Shown here: piece by piece, positions 57,488-64,000 of the stretch | Layout: each line of letters opens with the position of its first letter | Position numbering within the stretch: position 1 is the first letter of the stretch | Notes under the pieces: generated by a model | What the model saw: the letters and a program-made list of their open reading frames with translations, nothing else | Told to the model about the DNA's origin: nothing | Databases searched by the model: none | Translations under genes and position numbers: made by a program | NCBI RefSeq assembly: GCF_036322805.1 | Contig: NZ_AP027272.1 | Span: 2,604,001-2,668,000 of the forward strand | DNA: 64,000 nt | Direction of reading: 5' to 3' | From: Planctobacterium marinum | GTDB lineage: Bacteria; Pseudomonadota; Gammaproteobacteria; Enterobacterales; Alteromonadaceae

Positions 57488-57910
57488 TTATTGCTTACTG
57501 CTTATTTTATCAAATCCCCACATAGTGACTGCCATCAGTACTACAAACACCAAAAGCTTTGGTTCGCCACCGGGAACATTGGCCAGTGCAGGTCCGGGAC
57601 ATAGCCCCGTTATTCCCCAGCCAAGACCAAATAATACAGCCCCTGAAAGTAAAGATTTATCTAACGTTGATTTGTTGGGTAATTGAAAATCTGAAGCAAA
57701 CACGGGTTTACTCATTTTGGGCTTTATCAGGAAGAAGGCCAGCCAATAAACGACTAAAGCCGCAGCCATTACCAGCAACAAACTGGGATCCCAATTGCCA
57801 AAGAAATCCAGGAAATTGAGCACTTTTTGCGGATTCACCATTTGCGATAGTAACAACCCCAGGGAAAAAACCAGTCCTGAACAAAAAGCGCTAAAATTCG
57901 ATGCTTTCAT
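57488..57910 (-). CDS. YeeE/YedE family membrane protein (DUF6691 type)
   Basis: A 140-residue protein with four TM segments. The signature is GLGWGITGLCPGPALANV with a Cys in the membrane. Half-size YeeE/YedE proteins work as pairs in sulfur-compound transport (thiosulfate or persulfide sulfur). The frame is open further upstream, but the ATG at 57910 has AGGAG nine bases before it and leaves 11 bases after the partner gene. Confidence 0.87.
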   Translation of the reverse strand: MKASNFSAFCSGLVFSLGLLLSQMVNPQKVLNFLDFFGNWDPSLLLVMAAALVVYWLAFFLIKPKMSKPVFASDFQLPNKSTLDKSLLSGAVLFGLGWGITGLCPGPALANVPGGEPKLLVFVVLMAVTMWGFDKISSKQ

Positions 57911-57921
57911 TCTCAATTCTC

Positions 57922-58353
57922 CTATGACAAAACGTGGCGCATCAGGGTCACCACCAAAATAGCTATTCCCATAAAAACACAAGTGGCAACAATAGAACGC
58001 AGTGAAAATCGACCAATACCGCATACGCCATGGCCGCTGGTACAGCCGGAGCCCATGCGGGTTCCCAGTCCCACAAGTACCGCGCCAATCACCACCTGCC
58101 ACCAATCCAGATTAATTTCAGAGGGTAATTTGATTTGTATAACATCTATTTGAAAAGCATTAATTACTGCCGGGCCCAACAATAGACCTAGCATAAAATA
58201 CACAGCAGGTAAGGCATTTTTAGGGGCATTCATCAGTTGCCCCAATAGACCTGAAACCCCCATCACTTTGCCATTAGCTAATAAAAACAAGACACCGGCC
58301 AGGCCAATCAATACCCCGCCCGCCAGTGCCGCATAAGGAGTGAATTCTGTCAT
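57922..58353 (-). CDS. YeeE/YedE family membrane protein (first half-transporter)
   Basis: A protein of about 143 residues with four TM segments and the signature GLGTRMGSGCTSGHGVCGIGRFS, whose Cys residues are implicated in sulfur passage in YeeE. Possible starts are TTG 58380 and ATG 58374, 58365 and 58353. I chose 58353 (MTEFTPYAALAGG), which matches common homologue N-termini and keeps the operator outside the coding region; none has a clear Shine-Dalgarno. First gene of the operon. Confidence 0.85.
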   Translation of the reverse strand: MTEFTPYAALAGGVLIGLAGVLFLLANGKVMGVSGLLGQLMNAPKNALPAVYFMLGLLLGPAVINAFQIDVIQIKLPSEINLDWWQVVIGAVLVGLGTRMGSGCTSGHGVCGIGRFSLRSIVATCVFMGIAILVVTLMRHVLS

Positions 58354-58363
58354 AAGTAAATTC

Positions 58364-58390
58364 ATATCGTACATTTGCAATTTACGATAT
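58364..58390. promoter_or_regulatory. Inverted-repeat operator before the YeeE/YedE operon
   Basis: Perfect arms ATATCGTA (58364-58371) and TACGATAT (58383-58390) are separated by 11 bases and lie directly before the first gene. The size suits a dimeric ArsR-family repressor encoded in the same operon. Confidence 0.65.
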
Positions 58391-58445
58391 ATTAACTACA
58401 ACTCAGAAAATTACAAGTTGCCATTACCTGATAAGCCAACAAAAC

Positions 58446-58469
58446 AAAAAAGGCGCCATTGGCGCCTTT
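58446..58469 (-). terminator. Intrinsic terminator of lysS
   Basis: The stem AAAGGCGCC / GGCGCCTTT with a 3-base loop is followed by further T on the minus strand, 24 bases after the lysS stop. Confidence 0.85.
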
Positions 58470-58492
58470 CGATAAACGAATTACCAAAAAAA

Positions 58493-60034
58493 TTATTCTG
58501 TCACTTCCGGTTTCATGTGCGGGAACAGTATTACGTCTTTGATAGTGGGTGAATCAGAGAACAGCATCACCAAACGGTCGATACCAATGCCCTCACCTGC
58601 CGTTGGTGGTAAACCGTACTCAAGCGCACGAATGTAATCATCGTCGAAGTGCATGGCTTCATCGTCACCGGCTTCTTTTTCTTCCACTTGCTTTTGGAAG
58701 CGCGCCGCTTGATCTTCGGCATCGTTAAGCTCAGAAAAGCCATTGGCCAACTCGCGTCCACCAACGAAGAATTCAAAACGGTCTGTAATGAACGGATTTT
58801 CATCGTTGCGACGTGCCAGAGGTGACACTTCCCAAGGATATTCTGTGATGAAGGTAGGCTGTTCCAGCTTTTCTTCAGCAACCGCTTCGAATATTTCACA
58901 CAGATATTTACCCGGTCCCCAGATACCATCCACTTCCGGCTCTTTAATGTGCAGCTCACGAGCAATGGCTTTTAAGCCTTCCAGGTTGTTTTCTGCATCT
59001 TTGATGATGGCAGTGTCTACCTCTGGATAGTGCTTAATAATGGCATCAGCCATACTAAGTCTTTCAAACGGCTCACCAAAGTTGTAGATCACTTCGCTCT
59101 CTACTTCACCTTCGGCATTTTTAGTGGTGTTGCGAATATCTGTCGTGCCGAGGATATCTTTGGCCAATGTGCGCAACATATCTTCGGTTAAGTCCATTAG
59201 ATCATTGTAATCCGCATAGGCCTGATACCATTCAATCATAGTGAATTCAGGGTTATGACGGGTCGATAATCCCTCGTTGCGGAAGTTGCGGTTTATTTCG
59301 AACACGCGCTCAAAGCCACCCACTACCAGGCGTTTTAAATACAACTCCGGAGCAATGCGCAGGTACATATCAATATCCATTGCATTGTGATGTGTAATGA
59401 ACGGCTTTGCAGTAGCTCCACCCGGGATTACCTGCAACATAGGCGTTTCCACTTCCATAAAGTCGCGGTCGCTGAGGTAACGACGAATACCCTCCACTAT
59501 GCGACTGCGCATTACGAAGGTATCACGAGTTTCAGGACTCATGATCAAATCCACATAGCGTTGACGATATTTAGTTTCCTGGTCGGCAAGGCCATGGAAC
59601 TTTTCAGGTAGTGGTCTTAAGGATTTGGTCAACAACTCGTATTTTTCCATGTTGACGTACAAATCGCCTTTACCAGATTTGTGCAATGCCCCACTGACAC
59701 CAATAATATCACCGATATCCAATTGACCGTATTTGGCTTTTAGTTCTTTTTGCACATCTTTCGCTGCGTAAGCCTGAATACGGCCCTTCATGTCTTGTAG
59801 TACCATAAATGGACCGCGTTTAGACATAATACGGCCTGCCACTGAAACCTGAACGGCCAATTCTTCCAGGCTCTCTTTGTCGTGATCACCGAAGGCCATT
59901 TGCAGATCCGCGCTGTAATTCTCACGGCGGAACTTATTGGGATGAGCATTAGCAGAACAATGCTCACGAATGTTTGCAAGTTTGGCGCGTCTTTCAGCGA
60001 TTAATTTGTTTTCATCGAGTTGTTGCTCAGACAT
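58493..60034 (-). CDS. lysS: Lysine--tRNA ligase (class II)
   Basis: Charges tRNA-Lys; 513 aa, close to E. coli LysS (505). An N-terminal OB-fold anticodon domain ([18 protein letters not shown]) precedes class II motif 1 (METPMLQ region), motif 2 ([20 protein letters not shown]) and motif 3 ([15 protein letters not shown]). It is 19 bases after prfB, the conserved prfB-lysS pair. Confidence 0.97.
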   Translation of the reverse strand: MSEQQLDENKLIAERRAKLANIREHCSANAHPNKFRRENYSADLQMAFGDHDKESLEELAVQVSVAGRIMSKRGPFMVLQDMKGRIQAYAAKDVQKELKAKYGQLDIGDIIGVSGALHKSGKGDLYVNMEKYELLTKSLRPLPEKFHGLADQETKYRQRYVDLIMSPETRDTFVMRSRIVEGIRRYLSDRDFMEVETPMLQVIPGGATAKPFITHHNAMDIDMYLRIAPELYLKRLVVGGFERVFEINRNFRNEGLSTRHNPEFTMIEWYQAYADYNDLMDLTEDMLRTLAKDILGTTDIRNTTKNAEGEVESEVIYNFGEPFERLSMADAIIKHYPEVDTAIIKDAENNLEGLKAIARELHIKEPEVDGIWGPGKYLCEIFEAVAEEKLEQPTFITEYPWEVSPLARRNDENPFITDRFEFFVGGRELANGFSELNDAEDQAARFQKQVEEKEAGDDEAMHFDDDYIRALEYGLPPTAGEGIGIDRLVMLFSDSPTIKDVILFPHMKPEVTE

Positions 60035-60053
60035 CTGTCTTTGATTTCCTGCT

Positions 60054-61152
60054 TTAGAGGCCAGACTTTAAGCTGGCCTGAATAAATTTATCCAAATCAC
60101 CGTCCAGGACGGCTTGGGTATTTCGGGTCTCAACACCGGTACGCAAATCTTTAATGCGGGAGTCGTCCAATACGTAGGAACGTATCTGGCTACCCCAACC
60201 AATATCCGACTTGCTATCTTCCATCGCTTGCTTTTCTTCGTTTTGCTTTTGTAACTCAAACTCATAAAGCTTAGCTTTTAATTGCTTCATGGCCTGGTCT
60301 TTATTTTTGTGCTGTGATCGGTCGTTCTGACATTGCACCACAATATTAGTGGGTACGTGAGTAATACGCACGGCAGAATCGGTTCGGTTTACGTGCTGAC
60401 CACCCGCTCCCGAGGCGCGATAGGTATCAATACGCAAATCAGACGGATTGATATCAATCTCAATATCGTCGTTAATTTCCGGGTAAACGAAAGCAGACGC
60501 GAAAGATGTGTGTCGGCGGTTACCTGAGTCAAACGGAGATTTGCGCACCAGGCGGTGCACCCCTGTTTCTGTTCTCAACCAACCAAAGGCGTATTCGCCA
60601 CCAAAGCGGATGGTGGCACTTTTAATACCCGCTACATCACCATCTGATACTTCAATTAACTCAGTTTTGAGCTGATGCTCTTCACCCCAGCGAAGATACA
60701 TGCGCAATAGCATGTTGGCCCAATCCTGAGCCTCTGTGCCACCTGAACCTGCCTGGATATCCAGATAGCAATCATTGACATCATTGGGACCGGAGAACAT
60801 ACGGCGAAATTCCAGTTCTTCCAGTTTGCTGATCATGGTGTTTAGCTCTTCTTGAGCCTCGTTAAAGGTATCTTCGTCTTCCGCTTCAATAGCCAGTTCC
60901 AATAACCCTTCAACATCTTCTGCACCTTGGTCTAGTTGCAGTATCGTATCTACCACGGCTTCCAACGCAACCTTCTCTTTACCTAAGGCTTGCGCGCGCT
61001 CTGGTTCATTCCAGACATCCGGAGATTCCAGTTCGCGATTAACTTCTTCCAGGCGCTCTGACTTTACAGCAAAGTCAAAGATACCCCCTAAGCAGCTCAG
61101 TACGCGCTTTTACGTCGGCGATACCATTTTGCACAGGATTGATTTCAAACAT
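60054..61152 (-). CDS. prfB: Peptide chain release factor 2, with programmed +1 frameshift
   Basis: Recognises UAA and UGA stops; 365 aa after frameshift. The first frame runs from ATG 61152 ([15 protein letters not shown]) for 25 codons to an in-frame TGA at 61077-61075. The second frame continues as [12 protein letters not shown] to 60054. It contains the SPF tripeptide of RF2 (KSPFDSG) and the GGQ motif ([13 protein letters not shown]). The long ORF seen alone starts falsely at 60965. The frameshift is the classic autoregulation by RF2 level. Confidence 0.97.
61074..61089 (-). promoter_or_regulatory. prfB programmed frameshift site
   Basis: On the minus strand AGGGGG (Shine-Dalgarno-like stimulator) is followed by TAT CTT TGA C. 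The ribosome slips on CTT-T to read GAC, with TGA as codon 26, as in E. coli. Confidence 0.95.
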
Positions 61153-61279
61153 ATTTATTCTTTACTAACCTTAAAAAAGTGGCCGGGAATTCTATCTAAT
61201 TTGCAGTCAATTGAACAGCGAACAATCGCTTTAACTCGACAGAATTGAATCAACACGCAACAGATGCAGCTCATTATTC

Positions 61280-61291
61280 GACCAGGTGGTC
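61280..61291. promoter_or_regulatory. Palindrome GACCAGGTGGTC upstream of the receptor promoter
   Basis: GACCA and TGGTC are perfect inverse arms around GG. It lies 8 bases upstream of the -35 hexamer at 61300, a suitable place for an operator. The regulator is unknown. Confidence 0.35.
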
Positions 61292-61299
61292 AAAAAAGC

Positions 61300-61329
61300 T
61301 TAACAACCTTTAGTCATTCACCGTATAAT
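61300..61329 (+). promoter_or_regulatory. Sigma70-like promoter of the TonB-dependent receptor
   Basis: TTAACA (61300-61305) and a perfect TATAAT (61324-61329) are separated by 18 bases. The leader to the ATG at 61532 would be about 196 bases long. The rest of that leader shows no motif I can name, only a GGAG ribosome site before the ATG. Confidence 0.6.
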
Positions 61330-61531
61330 GCCTGCCCGCAAGTATACGCATCCGCAAACTGGATGCCGTCTCATGACTTAATTGCCAAATGAGCAACGAG
61401 AGTCAAAGCAAAACTATTTTTCAGTACTAGACTTACTCGAAAAATAACAAAGATTCATACGAAAACTTGGTAATCACAACACACAATGGCACTGGCAGTT
61501 TATTTAACACTGCTGCTGCAACGGAGACACC

Positions 61532-63778
61532 ATGAACACACTTAACAAAAAATTGCTGAACACCACCTTGGTATGTTCTGCAATTCAACTGGCTCTTGCG
61601 GGCAATGTCTATGCGCAAGAAGCAGAAGACGAAGCACAAGAATTTGAAGCCATAACCGTAACAGCCACCAAACGTGCCCAGGTTATTTATGAAGTGCCAA
61701 TCGCCATCAGCGCTTTTCAAGGCGATATGTTAGCAGAACAAGGCATTACTGATTTAACCGACGTGGGCAAATTTGTGCCAAACCTGAATGTTACCGGCTT
61801 TTCTGCTGGCCATACTTCCTCGGCAAACCCTTTTATTCGCGGCATTGGTTTACAGGATCACCTGATCACCACAGACCCGGGCGTCAGTGTCTATGTAGAT
61901 GGAGTCTATCTTGGCCGCCAGGTAGGTCAAAACTGGAACCTGCAAAACATTGAGCGCATCGAGGTATTACGTGGTCCACAAGGTACACTGTACGGTCGTA
62001 ACTCAATCGGTGGTGCCATCAATATCATTACCAAGCAGCCCAATGAGGTGAACACCACTAAGGTAGGCCTGGAAGCCGGTACTCGCGGTCGCTTGCGCAC
62101 TGATATTTTCACCAATAGAGAATTATCACCTGGCTTAGCCTTTAATATGAACATTGGCTACACCGAACGCGATGGCCTGGGTGAGTTCTACAACCTTGAA
62201 AACCCCAAATGGGATGTAGGTGAAACGCAAGAAGTATATGGCCGTTTCTCGGTTAAATATGAGCCGTCTGATTCTTTGCGCTTTGTTTTGACTGCAGACG
62301 GCAACAACGGCGACGGCGGTTTGCGTCCCTACACAGCGATGATCGATGAACTAGGACCAAACACCCGTTACACCTCTGGTAACAATGGCGTAGGTGTGGC
62401 GCTAACTAACGCAGACGTGGCGCCTGACATCTATGATAATGCCACGGGTACTGATGCCGTAAACGAAGTATCCAACAATGCTCACGGTGTGTCGTTTACT
62501 ACCGAGTGGGACATCAATGATGATCTGATGATGAAAGTTATCGCCAGCCACCGCTCTTCAGAATACAAAGCGGGCCTGGATGATGATGCAACGGTATACG
62601 CACTTGATCACTACCCAGAGCGCGGTACTGCTGACCAGGACTCTTTAGAGTTACAGTTTAGTGGTTATCTTGGCGAAAATGCAGACTTCGTAGCCGGTTT
62701 ATATTGGTTCCAGGAAGAAGGTGATAACCGCCAGGGCTCAGACTCCAGCTTTGACGGTGGTGGCAATACGCTGCAACTAGATCAAGAAGCCACCAGTAAA
62801 GCTGCATTTATTAACATCGGTTACGATGTTGATGACGCTTTAAGAGTATCTGGTGGTTTGCGTTACACCGAAGATGAAAAAGAAGCGTCGGCAAATGTAT
62901 TTCCGCCGCTTGGTACCATATACGATTCAGATGAATGGGATGAGTTAAGCTGGGAATTGGCCGCCAACTATACCTTCGAAAATGGAATGAACGCTTACGC
63001 GACTATCCAAACCGGTTATCAGGGTGGTCAGTACCCTGCTCGTCCATACTGTTTAATTGGCCAATTCTTTGGCAATGGTGGTTTCGATGACCTGGACAAT
63101 GCGATTGCTGCCGTCAATGCGGATAACTGTTTTACTGCTACCGATAACATCACTGCCATTAACTATGAAGTTGGTGTTAAAGGACGCGTAAACAGCTACC
63201 TGGATTTGAGCATTGCCGTATTTAACACTGAATATGATGACTTACCTTACCAGGTGAGCCAGGTTAGCGAAGCCGGATTCGACACAGCCAACCTCGTAGT
63301 ATCACAAACTTCTCGTGGTGTGGAATTTGACAGTAACCTGACATTGGGCAACTTCACAATGCAAACCAGCATTGGTTTTATGGATGTGGATGTAGATGAT
63401 CAGCTAGTGAACGGCACGGTATTCCAACCAGTTGCACCACTGACACCAGAATGGACAGTGGCATTCGGTCCTGCTTACGAAATGTTCCTGGAAGACGGTG
63501 CATCTGTTAAGTTCAGATTAGACTACTCATGGCGTGATGATATGTATGGCGAGCCTAGCTCAGCACCAGAGCGTATGACCTTAATCGAAGATCGTACCCT
63601 GGTAAATATGGGTATTACTTACACGCCAGGCAACGAAGCTTACACGCTAGGTCTTTATGGTCGTAACATCTTTGACGAGCGTTATGACAACGCTCGCCTA
63701 AACACAGGTGATTATGTCTTGCGCATCCTGTCTAATGATGCCAGTGAGTTCGGTGTAAGATTTACTACTGAATGGTAA
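61532..63778 (+). CDS. TonB-dependent outer-membrane receptor
   Basis: A 748-residue gated outer-membrane transporter. A signal peptide (about 1-28, ending NVYA) is followed by a TonB-box-like EAITVTATKR and a plug domain (VPIAISAF, FIRGIG, VDGVYLGR, IERIEVLRGPQGTLYGRN). The 22-strand-type barrel ends in an aromatic residue (RFTTEW). The type is common in Alteromonadales and Sphingomonads for carbohydrates or other nutrients; no Fur box or siderophore genes are near, so iron is not indicated. Followed by a strong terminator. Confidence 0.93.
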   Translation: MNTLNKKLLNTTLVCSAIQLALAGNVYAQEAEDEAQEFEAITVTATKRAQVIYEVPIAISAFQGDMLAEQGITDLTDVGKFVPNLNVTGFSAGHTSSANPFIRGIGLQDHLITTDPGVSVYVDGVYLGRQVGQNWNLQNIERIEVLRGPQGTLYGRNSIGGAINIITKQPNEVNTTKVGLEAGTRGRLRTDIFTNRELSPGLAFNMNIGYTERDGLGEFYNLENPKWDVGETQEVYGRFSVKYEPSDSLRFVLTADGNNGDGGLRPYTAMIDELGPNTRYTSGNNGVGVALTNADVAPDIYDNATGTDAVNEVSNNAHGVSFTTEWDINDDLMMKVIASHRSSEYKAGLDDDATVYALDHYPERGTADQDSLELQFSGYLGENADFVAGLYWFQEEGDNRQGSDSSFDGGGNTLQLDQEATSKAAFINIGYDVDDALRVSGGLRYTEDEKEASANVFPPLGTIYDSDEWDELSWELAANYTFENGMNAYATIQTGYQGGQYPARPYCLIGQFFGNGGFDDLDNAIAAVNADNCFTATDNITAINYEVGVKGRVNSYLDLSIAVFNTEYDDLPYQVSQVSEAGFDTANLVVSQTSRGVEFDSNLTLGNFTMQTSIGFMDVDVDDQLVNGTVFQPVAPLTPEWTVAFGPAYEMFLEDGASVKFRLDYSWRDDMYGEPSSAPERMTLIEDRTLVNMGITYTPGNEAYTLGLYGRNIFDERYDNARLNTGDYVLRILSNDASEFGVRFTTEW

Positions 63779-63801
63779 ATGATTCGCTGTAAGCAAAAAT
63801 C

Positions 63802-63832
63802 AAAAAGACCGACATTCTGTCGGTCTTTTTTT
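63802..63832. terminator. Strong terminator after the TonB-dependent receptor
   Basis: A 12-bp perfect stem, AAAAAGACCGAC / GTCGGTCTTTTT, with a 5-base loop, has T-runs in both directions. It serves the receptor and the minus-strand gene ending at 63844. Confidence 0.9.
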
Positions 63833-63843
63833 ATGTTTATAAC

Positions 63844-64000
63844 TTATCCGCTGATCCGTTGTCCCACCTCAAAACTACAGCCAGATATCAATTCATAGGG
63901 CTCTAGTGGAGTTAAGGTTTGCATTTGTAAGCGACTGATTTGGTCCTGCTCCATTCTTCTACTGATTTCAAAATACATATGAGAATGCTCCGCATCAAAC
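63844..64000 (-). CDS. C-terminal end of an unidentified gene (window edge)
   Basis: An open minus-strand frame enters from the right edge and stops at TAA 63846-63844, giving at least 51 residues (ending SCSFEVGQRISG after FDAEHSHMYFEISRR). Codon use looks ordinary and a bidirectional terminator follows at 63832, which supports a real gene. Too short to identify. Confidence 0.55.
   Translation of the reverse strand, partial: FDAEHSHMYFEISRRMEQDQISRLQMQTLTPLEPYELISGCSFEVGQRISG

Noticed and set aside
57911-58105. Upstream extension of the second YeeE/YedE gene
   Set aside because: It overlaps the partner gene in another frame and has no membrane-protein pattern; the ATG at 57910 follows AGGAG.
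1-64000. CRISPR arrays, tRNA/rRNA genes, insertion sequences, prophage genes, integrases
   Set aside because: I looked through intergenic regions on both strands and found no direct-repeat arrays, cloverleaf genes, transposases or phage proteins.

Overview
The window comes from a free-living, probably marine gammaproteobacterium. Protein similarity and gene order point to the Alteromonadales (Alteromonadaceae type); this is inference from content, since no rRNA or housekeeping phylogeny was computed. Supporting signs are complete branched-chain amino acid catabolism under a LiuR-type MerR regulator, several chemoreceptors and c-di-GMP enzymes, a TonB-dependent receptor, an AlkB-type alkane hydroxylase, and the pgm/ybfF/fldA/fur neighbourhood known from gammaproteobacteria. 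No tRNA, rRNA, CRISPR array, insertion sequence or prophage was seen.

Layout. 1-7 kb: a partial SDR, then a minus-strand operon of a ThDP enzyme and two citrate-synthase-like proteins that have lost catalytic residues, then a two-receiver GGDEF/EAL protein broken by one base. 7-13 kb: gmhB and a valine-degradation operon (mmsA, acyl-CoA dehydrogenase, HIBYL-CoA hydrolase, mmsB, SDR). 13.5-18.3 kb: a small Arg/His-rich ORF, a split borosin RiPP pair (N-methyltransferase plus precursor peptide) and a TPR hybrid sensor kinase 8 bp downstream. 18.4-26.8 kb: a thiolase and the leucine-degradation operon liuRABCDE. An identical 13-bp sequence lies upstream of liuR and mmsA, which suggests one LiuR regulon. 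27-32 kb: chemoreceptor, cupredoxin-like protein, outer-membrane barrel, LysR regulator and an unknown protein. 32.1-32.7 kb holds no convincing gene. 32.8-39 kb: membrane proteins, an LRAT-like enzyme, a prolyl-4-hydroxylase-like oxygenase, ybjQ/HIT/astE and a GGDEF/EAL protein. 39-48.3 kb: glgP, pgm, ybfF, a DUF2788 gene and fldA behind an FNR-like box, a chemoreceptor, and fur. 48.3-54.6 kb: a tight operon running AraC regulator, frameshifted hydrolase, pxpA, pxpB, pxpC, D-amino acid aminotransferase, alr. 54.7-58.4 kb: alkB, rhomboid protease, GNAT, and a persulfide-type YeeE/YedE/ArsR operon. 58.5-64 kb: lysS, prfB with its programmed frameshift, a TonB-dependent receptor, and the end of one unknown gene.

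The strongest candidate for a little-described system is the split borosin locus at 13996-15177 with its adjoining sensor kinase. The ThDP/citrate-synthase-like operon at 1516-4153 is second. Two single-base disruptions lie in A-homopolymers (near 4963 and 53180) and may be sequencing errors.
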